From positions 7,058,001 through 7,122,000 of the forward strand of contig NZ_CP036276.1 in the NCBI RefSeq assembly GCF_007747995.1: 64,000 bases of DNA, in the 5' to 3' direction. The DNA is from Symmachiella dynata. GTDB lineage: Bacteria; Planctomycetota; Planctomycetia; Planctomycetales; Planctomycetaceae. This document shows, one piece after another, positions 25,555-35,781 of the stretch; positions within the stretch are counted from its first letter, which is position 1, and every line of letters begins with the position of its first letter. The notes beneath the pieces are model-generated. The model did not search any database. It was given only the letters and a program-made list of their open reading frames with translations, and was not told where the DNA came from. The position numbers were made by a program, and so were the translations under genes.

Positions 25555-28500
25555 TTAAAGCTCCCTGTCGAGCGATGCGGTCGCCAGCTCCCTGGTTTGT
25601 TGCTCGTCATTCTCCTCAGGATCATCCGGTTTGCGGCGACCGACGATTTGCGTGAAGTCCATGTAGACCATATTCAACGACGGCACGATGACTAACGTCA
25701 AACCGGTGGCAAATGCCAGCCCAAATGTGAGCGTCACGGCCAAGGGAATCAGGAATTTGGCCTGGAAACTGGTTTCGAACATCAAAGGCATCAATCCAGC
25801 CACCGTGGTCAATGTGGTCAGCAGGATGGCACGGAGCCGCAATTTCGCGCCGGCGACATTTGCCTCAAACGGTGTCATGCCCAGTTTCACACGGCGATTG
25901 ATGAAATCGACCAGAACCAGCGAGTCGTTGACCACAATTCCGGTCAGGGCCACGCAGCCGATAAAGCTCAAAATGGTGAGCGGATTGCCCGTCACCCAGT
26001 GTCCGATGATCGCGCCCAACACGCCAAAGGGAATGGCCGCCATCACGACAATCGGTTGCAAATAAGCCCGAAATAGCCCGGCGAGCATCATGTAAATCAA
26101 CAACAACGACACAAGCCCGCCGATCCACAGACTGCCCATCGCTTTGCGGAATTCTTCCCCTTTTCCCAATTCTTCCAGCCGGACCTGAGGATGTTCTTTG
26201 CGCAACTCAGTCGAAAACCACCGACGCACATCCGCCATAATATCTCGTGAATTGCCCTGTTCGTCGTTGATTTGCCCGATTACCGTAATCGAGCGTGTCT
26301 GCTGGCTGCGATGAATCGATGTGAAACTCTCCCCTTCGGTGAGCCGCGCCACTTCGTTGACCGGAACCCACCCCCGGTTGCCGGTCGTTGCCGGGGTGGG
26401 AATCCACATCGATTCTAAATTGTAGATGTTATAGCGAAAGGACTTGGGATAGCGGACCATAATTTTGACGTCTTCCCGATCCCGCGTAATCCGCCGCACC
26501 TCGCGCCCGTAAAACGCGCTGCGGACATGACTGCCCAACAACGTTTCCTGAATTCCAGTCGGCCGTCCCGCATCGCGCATTTCGACGCGGACTTCACGTT
26601 TGCCCCGGTCATGGTTGTCGTCTAATCCGTAAACCCCTTTATAGGTCGCCAACTGCGCTTTGAGTTTTCCAGAGACGACTTTCAACTCCTCAAAATCATC
26701 GCCGGCGATACGGAGTTCGATATCCTTGCCGCCGGGCCCGCCGCTCATCGCTTCCCAAGTGACGGAATTCACGCCTGAAAGTTTTTCCGAGACACCGCGC
26801 AATTCGTCCAGAATCTGGTCACTGGAGCGGTTGCGCAGTTCGGCCGGTTGCAGTTCGATAATCAACTGTGCCAAATGCGGTTGGCTGAAGTCCCCCACCG
26901 CACCGGCGCCGGTGAAGTCAATTTGCAGCGCCACGAAGGATTGCACATTGACGACCTCCGGCAACGAGACGGCATATTGCGTCAATTCGTTGAGCCGTTT
27001 TTTGGTCGTAGCGGCCGGCGTTCCGACCGGCATCTCTACACCGGCAATGATCGTCTCGCTATCCATTTCTTGCACCATGACGATCTCGACAATGCCGCCG
27101 GCGATCAGGCCGAACGAGGCGATGACGAGAGCGAGCGCGACGGTTAGCGTGACGTAACGCCAACGCAGTGTGAACCGCAGCAACCGTTCATAGGTTGCGT
27201 TGATCGCCCGCATGATCGTTTTTTCTTGCACGGCGCCGAGCCAGTGAAAAAATCTGCGAATCCTGCCCACCTGTTGTTGATCGTCTTTTTCCGCATCGCT
27301 GCGGTGCGGCGGAATATGGGACAAGTGCGCCGGAAGAATCACCAATGCTTCGCACAATGAAACGCTCAGGGCACACAAGACCACCATCGGCAGCACACCC
27401 ATAAAATCGCCGATTTGCCCCGTGATAAACAGTAGCGGTGCAAACGCGCCGATCGTGGTCAGAATGGCGACCGTGACCGGCCACATGACCTCTTCGGCTC
27501 CGACGATCGCCGCTTGGCGGGGCGGCATGCCCTCTTCGACATGCCGATAAATATTCTCGCCGATCACAATCGCATCGTCGACGATAATTCCCAAGACAAC
27601 AATCAGCCCCATCATACTGATCAGGTTCAATGTCTCGCCAAACGCCCACATCATGATGAATGTGCCCATGAACGAAATGGGCAAGCCGATTGCCGCCCAA
27701 AACGCCACACGCCAATTCAAAAACAACACGAGCGAGAGTAGGACCAAAAACAACCCGGACTTGCCGTTGCGGGTCATCAGGTCCAATCGCCCCTCGACGA
27801 ATCGAGCCAAGTCGCTATGCAGGCCGAGTTGGAAGTTGCCATCAATCGGCTCCGAGGCACTGGTTTCGTACACCTCCTGCAAATCGGGACGACCCATCGC
27901 CCTGTCCATAAACCATTCCAACGACGAACCCACCAAGGCCAGCGGTTTCCAATACCAAACCTCGTTATAGGCTTTGCGGAATCCATAAGGATCAAAATCC
28001 GGATCGCGTTCCTTGCCGGCGACATAGGCTTTGACCATCCGCGCGATTTGGATCGCATCCTGGTCGGCCGTTTTAAATACGATGCAGCTGGCCGACGGTT
28101 TGCCGTTGAAATAGCACTCCAGATCCGACTCGATGAATTCATCGATCACCACGGCAACATCCGACAGCAAGATCTTGCGGCCGTCGGGTGTACTTCGCAC
28201 GACGATGTCGAGCAGATCCTCCCCTTCCCGTTCTTCGCCAAGCGTGCGCAGCGTCATCAACGTGCGATTGCTTTCCAATTCGCCGCCGGAAACATCGCGA
28301 TTGGTTTGGCGAATCGCATCAGCAACTTCATCGAAGGTGATGTCGTATTGCCGCAATCGCTCGGGGCGGATTTCGACGCTGATTTCGTCGTCCCGCGTTC
28401 CGGAAACTTCTACATCGCTGACACCGGGCAGCAACAACAAGTCATCCCGAATTTTGCGGGCTTCGCGTTTGAGGATTTTTTCGCCGCCGTCGCCAAAAAT

Positions 28501-28923
28501 GGCAACACTGATCACCGGCAGTTTGGGTTCCATTTTGCGGACAACTGTTTTTTCGGCATCGTCCGGCAGGTCTTGGATCGCATCGACCTCGACCTTGACC
28601 TCCTGCAGCACTCGATCGACGTCTTTGACTTGGCTGTAGAGCGTGACCGACGTCATCGACAAGCTTTCTGAGACCGTCGATTCGACCTTTTCGACTCCGT
28701 CGATATCGCGGACCGCCTCTTCGACCTTGATCGTGATCGCCCGCTCGATCTCTTCGGGCTGCACGCCGGGATGCAGGGTACTGATTAAGAGCTTGTTGGG
28801 CCGGGATTCGGGAAACATTTCCCGAGTCAAAGTGATCGAGAAGATCCCGCCCGCCACCAAAACCACGATCATGATCATATTGACCAAAACCGGGTTTTTG
28901 ACGCTGAAACTGGGAATGGACAT
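25555..28923 (-). CDS. RND efflux transporter permease (AcrB/MMPL type)
   Basis: Inner-membrane proton-driven pump, 1122 residues, 12 membrane helices. The N-terminus [20 protein letters not shown] is helix 1, followed by the long porter domain with [15 protein letters not shown]-type strands. The helix 4-6 region has [20 protein letters not shown], with the paired Asp of the proton relay. The second half repeats this pattern, ending in [17 protein letters not shown] and [21 protein letters not shown] charged C-terminal tail closes it. I used ATG 28923 rather than the TTG at 28956. No membrane-fusion protein or TolC gene is adjacent, so substrate and partners cannot be inferred. Confidence 0.92.
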   Translation of the reverse strand: MSIPSFSVKNPVLVNMIMIVVLVAGGIFSITLTREMFPESRPNKLLISTLHPGVQPEEIERAITIKVEEAVRDIDGVEKVESTVSESLSMTSVTLYSQVKDVDRVLQEVKVEVDAIQDLPDDAEKTVVRKMEPKLPVISVAIFGDGGEKILKREARKIRDDLLLLPGVSDVEVSGTRDDEISVEIRPERLRQYDITFDEVADAIRQTNRDVSGGELESNRTLMTLRTLGEEREGEDLLDIVVRSTPDGRKILLSDVAVVIDEFIESDLECYFNGKPSASCIVFKTADQDAIQIARMVKAYVAGKERDPDFDPYGFRKAYNEVWYWKPLALVGSSLEWFMDRAMGRPDLQEVYETSASEPIDGNFQLGLHSDLARFVEGRLDLMTRNGKSGLFLVLLSLVLFLNWRVAFWAAIGLPISFMGTFIMMWAFGETLNLISMMGLIVVLGIIVDDAIVIGENIYRHVEEGMPPRQAAIVGAEEVMWPVTVAILTTIGAFAPLLFITGQIGDFMGVLPMVVLCALSVSLCEALVILPAHLSHIPPHRSDAEKDDQQQVGRIRRFFHWLGAVQEKTIMRAINATYERLLRFTLRWRYVTLTVALALVIASFGLIAGGIVEIVMVQEMDSETIIAGVEMPVGTPAATTKKRLNELTQYAVSLPEVVNVQSFVALQIDFTGAGAVGDFSQPHLAQLIIELQPAELRNRSSDQILDELRGVSEKLSGVNSVTWEAMSGGPGGKDIELRIAGDDFEELKVVSGKLKAQLATYKGVYGLDDNHDRGKREVRVEMRDAGRPTGIQETLLGSHVRSAFYGREVRRITRDREDVKIMVRYPKSFRYNIYNLESMWIPTPATTGNRGWVPVNEVARLTEGESFTSIHRSQQTRSITVIGQINDEQGNSRDIMADVRRWFSTELRKEHPQVRLEELGKGEEFRKAMGSLWIGGLVSLLLIYMMLAGLFRAYLQPIVVMAAIPFGVLGAIIGHWVTGNPLTILSFIGCVALTGIVVNDSLVLVDFINRRVKLGMTPFEANVAGAKLRLRAILLTTLTTVAGLMPLMFETSFQAKFLIPLAVTLTFGLAFATGLTLVIVPSLNMVYMDFTQIVGRRKPDDPEENDEQQTRELATASLDREL

Positions 28924-29339
28924 AAGGTCGCTACTGCCCTCGGCCGTTGAATCCAATCATTGAGATGTTCGCGCGAGCTGCCCCGATTTCAGGACGCCGC
29001 CCCCGGTTACCTGCCGTCTCATTATAGACGCCCCTGCGTCGTGACAACATTGGCGAATTGCCGGGAATGGATGCTTTTCCAGAATTGGTAAAATTCCGCA
29101 AATCTTTTCCTAGGGTGGCGCGGCTTTGCCGCTTACCCTAGGCTATGGTAACAAACCCCTTCAGGGTCATGTCCTTCCGGCACTCCAAATTGATTGGTCG
29201 ATTTTGGGCATTTTGTGCTGTATGTCACGTTGCATTTCGCCACCATGCCCTCAGGCAAACTTGACAGACGCTGATCCTCGTCGAAGATGGGCGGATTGTT
29301 GTGCCTTTCCCTTTTGTCTCTTTTGCCAACGACCATCGC
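28924..29339. other. divergent spacer with one palindrome
   Basis: No gene is supported between the RND permease (minus) and the membrane protein at 29340 (plus). It holds the hairpin at 29109-29142. Confidence 0.5.
29109..29142. repeat. palindromic element with CCTAGGGT ends
   Basis: Outer stem CCTAGGGT/ACCCTAGG, inner stem GCGGC-TTT-GCCGC. The GGCTTTGCC core resembles the loop of the CACTGGC family, but the arms differ. A weaker hairpin with CCTAGG is at 50084-50116. Confidence 0.65.
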
Positions 29340-30197
29340 ATGCTACGTGGTTTGAAAATCTTCCTGGCTGTCTTGCTGTGCGGAGCGGCTTGGTTGTCGT
29401 TTGATGCATGGTACACACCGTTGGAAGTGCGGCAGCAGGCTGCGGCCGAGAGAGTGACAGGCGGGCCGGATGAGTTTGCCGCTACCAAAGCTTTCACCGA
29501 AGCCCTGTGGGGATCATTGCGCTGGGCGGCGCCCCTGGCAGTGATTGCGGCTTTGTTGGCACTCTTTCAACTGCATCGGCTGGCCCCATTTTTGTCCGCC
29601 GCCGGACGCGGTTTTCAAGCGGCAACCTCGGCAAGTGAGAAGCCGCGCGACTCACGTCAAACGTGGCTGATTCGAGGATTTGTGGCAGCATGGTTGATCA
29701 TTGCCATGTCGCAATTTGGGGAAAGCATCGTGCAGCGGATGCGCGATTGGCAGAGCTATGGGCTGCATTCTGGACAGACGTCGTTGCCGAACCTCAGCGA
29801 TACCAACTATCTGGTGATTCGCTACCTCGAAGAGGCGACACCCCCGGATGCAAAAATTCTAGTACTCAGCGACCAAAAATTGTTCTTCCTGTCCTATTAC
29901 CTGTTGCCGCGGCGGTTGTATCACCCGATGCATCCCGACAGTGAATTCGTAATTCCGCTGGCTCAAGGGAAACGCCAATTGGCTGCTTATACGCGTGCGG
30001 ACTTGCCGCCCCAATACCTCGACGAATTGCAACCAGACTACGTGCTCGAATACTTTGAAGGCGACGCGTTTGTCGATCCTGCCCGGGTTCGAGAAGATCC
30101 GGAATGGCTCAAGTTTCTGGGTCAGGGACAAATCACCACTAAGCGGCCCAAGATTCAGGTTATTTTGCGTCCCTATCCAACGGAGGGGACGCCGTGA
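29340..30197 (+). CDS. membrane protein of unknown function, coupled to a GT-C-like protein
   Basis: A 285-residue protein. Three membrane segments (about 2-22, 55-78, 108-130) are followed by a soluble C-terminal half with DTNYLVIRYLEEATPPDAKIL, YYLLPRRLYHP and PDYVLEYFEG. Such a soluble part after membrane helices is seen in proteins that handle lipid-linked sugars, but I do not recognise the family. ATG 29340 starts the first helix; a GTG at 29301 is possible. Its stop overlaps the start of the following gene (GTGA), so the two are co-translated and probably work together. Confidence 0.65.
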   Translation: MLRGLKIFLAVLLCGAAWLSFDAWYTPLEVRQQAAAERVTGGPDEFAATKAFTEALWGSLRWAAPLAVIAALLALFQLHRLAPFLSAAGRGFQAATSASEKPRDSRQTWLIRGFVAAWLIIAMSQFGESIVQRMRDWQSYGLHSGQTSLPNLSDTNYLVIRYLEEATPPDAKILVLSDQKLFFLSYYLLPRRLYHPMHPDSEFVIPLAQGKRQLAAYTRADLPPQYLDELQPDYVLEYFEGDAFVDPARVREDPEWLKFLGQGQITTKRPKIQVILRPYPTEGTP

Positions 30198-31633
30198 TTG
30201 GTTGGGGTTTGTTACTCTTGGGCCTGATCGGCCAATGGCTCTTCGGCGCCGCACTCGCCACGTTGATTCTCGGCCGCCGCATTTGGAGACCGTCTTCACA
30301 GGCCGGATGGCTGACGAGCCGGGCGGAATTGATCGGGTTGGGTATCGTGCTGGGAATTGCCGGGACGAGCTACGTGCAATTCCTGTGGGGACTTGCCGGC
30401 GGTCCGTTGGCGCGATCGACGAGCATCGGTTGGGGAGTCTTGGGTTGCCTGGCTGGAATCGTCGCTTGGGGACTCAGCCGCACCCCCCGCCCTGCTCCGC
30501 TCGGTAACGACGACCAATCCGCCTGGGTCCGTTTCGCCGCGACGATTGTTGTGTTGTTGTTTGTTTCGCTAATGGGCCAAACATTATTAACGCCGCAGCG
30601 GTTGTGGGATGAACGGGCGATCTTTGGATTGAAATCGATCGTGTTGTACGAGGACGCCCAACTGCAAAGCGCTGACCTGTTGCACCCCGATTTCGTCCAA
30701 TATCACCCCCGCTATCCACTGCTGATTCCGTTGGCCGAACAACACATCTATGCCTTGTTGGGACGCGCTGACGACCGCTGGGCTAAGTTGCTCTTTCCGC
30801 TGATGTCTCTCGGCATGGTGCTCACATTTGCTGGGGTACTGCAACGTCATCTGCGGGTCGCTACCGCCTGGCTATGGACATTGGTCTTAGCCACCGTGCC
30901 CATTCTGGCATTCAACGATTACGGGTTCCTCTCCGCTCAAGCCGATGCCCCCATCGCCTGCTATCACGGCGTCAGCCTGCTCTATCTGTGGAGTTGGTTA
31001 CGTACACGGCGACAAGAAAAGATCAGTGAACCGCGCCCATTGATTCTGGCCGCCGTGGCCGCGGCAATGACACTTTTCACCAAGGACGAAGGAATCGCGC
31101 TGGCGCTCATCGATGGTGGCCTGTTGTATCTGTTGGTCGCGGTAATGGCCTGGGGACCGGAGAATCAAAAACTCGCTGCCCTAAAAACCGCGCTGGGCTG
31201 GACGGGTCTCTATGCCGTCACAACGTTACTCATAGCTGCCCCATGGTTCCTCTACCGTGGGCGACTGCCGACGACGACGGAGATGAATTATAGCGGGCGA
31301 GTGAACTTGGCGACGCTCGTCGCGGGACTCGGCACGCTGTCGTGGTCCGTGCCACACATGCTCGGCGCCATGTTCCTGCAGGTGACCACCATGGGCCTGC
31401 AGTGGTGGGGATTGCTCATCGCTGGAACGACACAACCGCGCCGCGCACTCCGCCCGGAGCAGCTGTTATTGCTGGGCGACTTACTAGGCGCATTGGCAGC
31501 CCTATTGGTCGTCGGAATGATCGCTCCCACGCCGGTCGAAGAACACATCGGCGGCTCCAGCCACCGCTTTCTTATGCAACTCACACCGGTCGCCATATTG
31601 TTCATGGCCGGACAGTGGAGTGGAGATGAGTAG
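30194..31633 (+). CDS. GT-C type membrane glycosyltransferase-like protein
   Basis: Polytopic membrane protein of 479 residues with about 11 hydrophobic segments. The first large loop contains RLWDERAIFGLKSIVLYED, resembling the acidic DE motif that binds the lipid-phosphate-sugar in GT39/ArnT-type GT-C enzymes, and FVQYHPRYPLLIPLAEQHIY. A later loop has TLFTKDEGIALALIDG, again as in PMT-type proteins. I infer transfer of a sugar from a lipid carrier on the outer face of the membrane. GTG 30194 overlaps the preceding stop. Family assignment is by pattern, not certain. Confidence 0.7.
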   Translation: MIGWGLLLLGLIGQWLFGAALATLILGRRIWRPSSQAGWLTSRAELIGLGIVLGIAGTSYVQFLWGLAGGPLARSTSIGWGVLGCLAGIVAWGLSRTPRPAPLGNDDQSAWVRFAATIVVLLFVSLMGQTLLTPQRLWDERAIFGLKSIVLYEDAQLQSADLLHPDFVQYHPRYPLLIPLAEQHIYALLGRADDRWAKLLFPLMSLGMVLTFAGVLQRHLRVATAWLWTLVLATVPILAFNDYGFLSAQADAPIACYHGVSLLYLWSWLRTRRQEKISEPRPLILAAVAAAMTLFTKDEGIALALIDGGLLYLLVAVMAWGPENQKLAALKTALGWTGLYAVTTLLIAAPWFLYRGRLPTTTEMNYSGRVNLATLVAGLGTLSWSVPHMLGAMFLQVTTMGLQWWGLLIAGTTQPRRALRPEQLLLLGDLLGALAALLVVGMIAPTPVEEHIGGSSHRFLMQLTPVAILFMAGQWSGDE

Positions 31634-31683
31634 GTGGTTGAGAGTGGCCAGTGGCCGGTGGCCAGAAAAAAAGCTTCGCTCGC

Positions 31684-31722
31684 CCAGCCCTCATGCCTGT
31701 CCCCTCACGCCTCACGCCTAAA
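31684..31722. repeat. dispersed 'TGAGGCTTGAGG' repeat, single arm
   Basis: The minus-strand arm CTCATGCCTGTCCCCTCACG plus CCTCACGCC lies downstream of the GT-C-like gene and before the ethanolamine permease. It is the same family as 6989-7140. Confidence 0.5.
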
Positions 31723-31788
31723 GTTGCTGGACGCATTTGCGGTGACTTGCCACAATGCGTCAACGATACAAAACACGAAGGAAGTTGC

Positions 31789-33270
31789 ATGGACACCAAG
31801 AAACCGGGCGTTGTCAGTTACGATCAAGTCGGCGACGAGTATCTGCAAAACCGCAAGCTGCGCAAATCGGCGGGGTGGATTTTGTTGTGGGCCTTGGGGG
31901 TGGGAGCGGTTATTTCCGGCGATTATTACGGCTGGCAATTTGGTTTGGCGCAAGGGTTTAAAGCACTGGCGATTGCTACGGTTTTGATGGCCGCCATGTA
32001 TGTTTGCATCGTGTTCACGATTGCCGAACTCTCTGCTGCGCTGCCGCATGCAGGGGGATTTTTCTCATTCACCCGCAATGCCTTTGGTCCAACGGGCGGA
32101 TTTATTTGTGGCCTGACTGACACGATCGAATACGTGATCACACCAGCTGTGATCGTTGTCGGTATCGGCGGGTACGTCAACAAACTCGTGTTCGGCGACA
32201 GCACGCCGCCGGATGGGATCACCTTTTTCTGGTGGTTTTTGTTTTATGCGGTCTTCGTGGCCGTTAATATTCGTGGCGTGGAATTGACGTTGAAAATCGG
32301 CTTGTTGATCACCGGTATCGCTGCGGCAGTTTTGATTATGTTTTATATCAGCGCTGTGTCGTCCGGTGCATTCAGTTGGGAGAATTTGCAAAGATTCACT
32401 CCCCACGAGACAAAAGCATCTTCGTGGCTGCCTTCGGGGACTTGGCATATTTTTGCGGCATTACCTGCGGCCATGTGGTTCTACTTAGCGATCGAACAAC
32501 TCCCACTCGCTGCGGAGGAAGCCCACGATGCCGTCAACGACATGCCCAAAGCATTGATTTGGGGGATGTTGACGTTGCTCATCCTGTCAATGTGCACGCT
32601 GGTTCTTAATACCGGAGTCATTTCCAATCCGCAGGAATTTTCGGAATCGGAAGCTCCTTTGGCGGACGGGTTGAGCGAAGTCTTCGGAATTGGTGCCGGG
32701 ATGCGGCTTTTGACGCTCGTATCCCTAACCGGTCTGATCGCCAGTTTTCACGGCATCATCTACGCCTACGGGCGCGTGTTGTTTGCCCTGTCCCGCGCCG
32801 GCTATTTTCCACGGTGGATGTCACTCACCGGGAAAAACCATACTCCGTATGTCGCCATCATACTGGGGGCCGGGATAGGTTTTGCTTGCGCCGTAGTGAT
32901 TCAATTCGCCGGCGACGACAGTTTGGTCGGCAAGTCGCTGCTGAGCATGGCGGTCTTCGGCGCCGTGATTTCTTACGCGATGGTCATGCTCAGTTTTATT
33001 AAACTCCGCATCACCCGTCCGAACATGCCGCGTCCCTATCGCAGCCCGTTGGGTATTCCCGGAGCCGTGGTGGGATTGGTGCTGTCGCTGATCGCACTGC
33101 TGGCCACCTTCGATGACAAAGCGGCCCGCCCCGGTGTGTGGGGGGTGGCGATCTTTGTGTTCGTGGGGATTGTGTATTTCTTCCTCTACAGCCGGCATCA
33201 CCTCGTCGCCCAAGCCCCGGAAGAAGAGGACGCTCTGATTGCTCAAGCGGAACATGAATTGTCGCATTAG
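31789..33270 (+). CDS. ethanolamine permease (APC superfamily)
   Basis: Twelve-helix amino-acid/polyamine/organocation transporter, 493 residues. The opening ALGVGAVISGDYYGWQFGL and the stretch FTIAELSAALPHAGGFFSF are characteristic of ethanolamine permeases (the eat family), distinct from other APC members. It would bring ethanolamine into the cytoplasm as a carbon or nitrogen source. ATG 31789 has AAGGAAG 5-6 bases upstream, so the longer open frame upstream, which is in repeat DNA, is not coding. No ethanolamine ammonia-lyase or microcompartment gene is in the window. The acidic C-terminal tail is cytosolic. Confidence 0.88.
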   Translation: MDTKKPGVVSYDQVGDEYLQNRKLRKSAGWILLWALGVGAVISGDYYGWQFGLAQGFKALAIATVLMAAMYVCIVFTIAELSAALPHAGGFFSFTRNAFGPTGGFICGLTDTIEYVITPAVIVVGIGGYVNKLVFGDSTPPDGITFFWWFLFYAVFVAVNIRGVELTLKIGLLITGIAAAVLIMFYISAVSSGAFSWENLQRFTPHETKASSWLPSGTWHIFAALPAAMWFYLAIEQLPLAAEEAHDAVNDMPKALIWGMLTLLILSMCTLVLNTGVISNPQEFSESEAPLADGLSEVFGIGAGMRLLTLVSLTGLIASFHGIIYAYGRVLFALSRAGYFPRWMSLTGKNHTPYVAIILGAGIGFACAVVIQFAGDDSLVGKSLLSMAVFGAVISYAMVMLSFIKLRITRPNMPRPYRSPLGIPGAVVGLVLSLIALLATFDDKAARPGVWGVAIFVFVGIVYFFLYSRHHLVAQAPEEEDALIAQAEHELSH

Positions 33271-33287
33271 CGATCGAAGACGCTTTG

Positions 33288-33812
33288 CTACATGTCCCGC
33301 CGATAATAACCAAAGAGGCCACGTTGGACATCAACGACAATGAGGTCACAATTGGAGATTTTTCCCTCTGGGCTGAGCGGCCCGCGGATGATCAGAGCGA
33401 AATGAGGTTCACCCTTATGGTTACGCAGTGGCAAAAACCACTTCTCAAGTGATTTCCATCGGCGAAGGCCTTGAGGCTTCTGCTTCAGCCATCGACCATA
33501 TCCATCAGGAGGCGCACTCGAAAGAATTCTCTTCGCTTCCTCCACTGGGATTCTCAATACCACTTCACGGGTTCCGTCGGCGCCACCTGGAGGAATGGCA
33601 ATTCCTTTTGTATACGTGTCAATGTGCTCAACAAGTTCGACGGAATCCGTTCTGGGAATGTTAGCCAGTCGCAGTGCGTTATCAACCGCCGAGTCCGCGC
33701 GTGCTTGGTTACTACGGTGAACATGTATTGCGACCGAAATGGCTAGAACCTCGTAAACACAAATCGCGACAAGGCAACCACTAGCGATCCGTTTCATCGC
33801 GGGCTCATCCAT
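33288..33812 (-). CDS. hypothetical protein with N-terminal membrane anchor
   Basis: A 174-residue protein not recognised. Residues 9-30 (SGCLVAICVYEVLAISVAI) form a signal anchor or signal peptide. The rest is soluble with REVVLRIPVEEAKRIL and a C-terminal strand SNCDLIVVDVQRGLFGYYRRD. No clear ribosome site is present at ATG 33812; ATG 33797 is the alternative. The gene is convergent with the permease. Confidence 0.55.
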   Translation of the reverse strand: MDEPAMKRIASGCLVAICVYEVLAISVAIHVHRSNQARADSAVDNALRLANIPRTDSVELVEHIDTYTKGIAIPPGGADGTREVVLRIPVEEAKRILSSAPPDGYGRWLKQKPQGLRRWKSLEKWFLPLRNHKGEPHFALIIRGPLSPEGKISNCDLIVVDVQRGLFGYYRRDM

Positions 33813-33921
33813 TGCGAAGAATCATTTTTGTTTCTGGTTTCCGCGATTGAGAAGGCAACCAGAGACGGCGCAGCCAACAAGAAGCCACAATTACCGTGAT
33901 TCCTAGCATACAGACAAAAAA

Positions 33922-35520
33922 TCACTTCTCCAAGACCGCAAACTGCGACACGATGGCCTTCGCACACCGCAAACCATCGACAGCGGCGCTGATGATTCCA
34001 CCGGCATACCCTGCTCCCTCGCCGGCGGGATAGAGGCCGGCGATGCCTGGGGTTTGGTAACTCTCGCGATCTCGGTCGATACGCACGGGAGAGCTACCGC
34101 GCATTTCGGGGCCGACCAGCACGGCGTTTTCCAGGAACTGGCCGCGCCATTTTTTGTCCATCACTTTTAGCCCGCTGCGGACGGCTTTGAGGATCACCGG
34201 GGGGAGGACTTCCGACAGGTTGGCCGAGACAGAGCCGCGCTGGTAGGAACAGACCGGCGGGCGGCCGTGTGGGCGACGGTCGGCTAAAAAATCCTCCGCG
34301 GTTTGCACCGGGCAGAGATAATCGCGACGGCCAATCTCATAGGCGATTGCTTCGTACTTACGCTGCACTTCGACGCCGGCCAGTGGATGGTTGCTCCCCA
34401 TTTCCTCAGGCTCAAGCGTGACGACCAGTCCGCTGTTGGCGAAGGGTGTGTCGTGCCGAGAATTGCTCATGCCGTTGGTACAGAACATCTCCGGTTCCGA
34501 CACGCTGGGAATAATCGAGCCACCCGCGCACATGCAGAACGTAAACAGATCCTTTTGGCCGCGGGCGACGAGATTGTAATCGGCAGCACCGAGCAGGTCG
34601 TAGTATGATTCCTTGCCGTATTTGCGGCGATTGATTTGGTCCTGCGGTTGTTCGATTCGCAGTCCCAATTGAAACGCCTTGGCACGCATTGGCACGCCCA
34701 GTTCGTGCAACATGTGATAGCTATCCCGCGCGCTATGCCCGATGCCCAACACGACCGCCCGCGTCGGTAAATAGCCGCTCGAAGTTTGCAGGCCGCGAAC
34801 AACACCGTCGTTGATGTCCAGCCCCTCCATCTGGCAACCGAAACGATATTCACCTCCCAGGGCTTCGATCTTGCGGCGAAAGTTGCGCACCAACATCGGC
34901 AGCCGGTTGCTTCCCAGGTGGGGGCGGTGTTCGTAGCGGATCGACGGCTTGCCGCCGCACTCCACAAGTTGCTCCAACACCCAATCGACATCCGGCCCGC
35001 TCATGCGACAGGTCAGTTTCCCATCGCTGAACGTCCCCGCTCCCCCTTCGCCGAACAGGTAATTGTTCTCGCGATCAAACGCGCCCCCGGAATCGAAATC
35101 GCGAATCGCTTTCACGCGCGGTTTGACCGCTTGGCCCCGTTCTAAAATGATCGGGCAATAACCCCGCTGTGCCAAATAATACCCGGCCAACAATCCAGCC
35201 GGCCCCGACCCCACGACCACCGGCCGCTGCGGCAACGGTTCCGGCCCCGACGATGGCTCGACGAAGACCGGATCGCTGAACTGCGTCACCGCTTCCCCGC
35301 CGCTTTGCCGCGCCAACAGCGCCGTTTCGTCCGCCAAGTCCACGACGGTCGAATACACAAACTCCATCCGATTTCGCGACCGCGCATCCAAGCTTTTCCG
35401 CAAAATCCGCCACTGGCGAATCTCCTCATCGCCCACCCCCAACAATTCCGCCGCCGCACTACGGAGCGATTCTTCAGGAGCCTCGACAGGGAGACGGAGA
35501 TTGGTGATTTTCAGGGACAT
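33922..35520 (-). CDS. FAD-dependent dehydrogenase (COG2509 type)
   Basis: Predicted flavoprotein, 532 residues. An N-terminal ACT-like region (LRLPVEAPEESLRSAAAEL and RKSLDARSRNR) precedes the FAD-binding motif VVVGSGPAGLLAGYYLAQRG (residues about 100-120). RENNYLFGEGGAGTFSDGKL and GIGHSARDSYHMLHELG follow, and then the late FAD motif GLYPAGEGAGYAGGI near the C-terminus. This is the architecture of the uncharacterised FAD-dependent dehydrogenase family COG2509; the reaction is not established. ATG 35520 is used; a TTG at 35547 is open but unsupported. No operon partners. Confidence 0.88.
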   Translation of the reverse strand: MSLKITNLRLPVEAPEESLRSAAAELLGVGDEEIRQWRILRKSLDARSRNRMEFVYSTVVDLADETALLARQSGGEAVTQFSDPVFVEPSSGPEPLPQRPVVVGSGPAGLLAGYYLAQRGYCPIILERGQAVKPRVKAIRDFDSGGAFDRENNYLFGEGGAGTFSDGKLTCRMSGPDVDWVLEQLVECGGKPSIRYEHRPHLGSNRLPMLVRNFRRKIEALGGEYRFGCQMEGLDINDGVVRGLQTSSGYLPTRAVVLGIGHSARDSYHMLHELGVPMRAKAFQLGLRIEQPQDQINRRKYGKESYYDLLGAADYNLVARGQKDLFTFCMCAGGSIIPSVSEPEMFCTNGMSNSRHDTPFANSGLVVTLEPEEMGSNHPLAGVEVQRKYEAIAYEIGRRDYLCPVQTAEDFLADRRPHGRPPVCSYQRGSVSANLSEVLPPVILKAVRSGLKVMDKKWRGQFLENAVLVGPEMRGSSPVRIDRDRESYQTPGIAGLYPAGEGAGYAGGIISAAVDGLRCAKAIVSQFAVLEK

Positions 35521-35781
35521 TGGCGGACATTTCGGGTGGACGGACAATTTTTGCGACGGAGAAAGTGGATTCTTCCCGATTCGGTTGTCGCGAATCTAGC
35601 CGACGATTTCAAATGCACCAAGCTATTGGAAGGTGAATTTTCTTGTAAATCGGAATCTGGCGATCTATCGTGAACGGCGACAGTATCGCTTACAGGCGAT
35701 TGACAACTTCGGGCCTAGCGCCCGGAAACGGTTGCATTCAAAGCCGATCATGTGATTGACAATTGACAGAAGAGAGATTCA

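Noticed and set aside
27817-28671. 284-codon plus-strand ORF opposite the RND permease
   Set aside because: Antisense to conserved porter-domain codons; no independent support.
31651-31788. 46-codon N-terminal extension of the ethanolamine permease
   Set aside because: It falls in dispersed-repeat DNA, and AAGGAAG before ATG 31789 gives the usual N-terminus.
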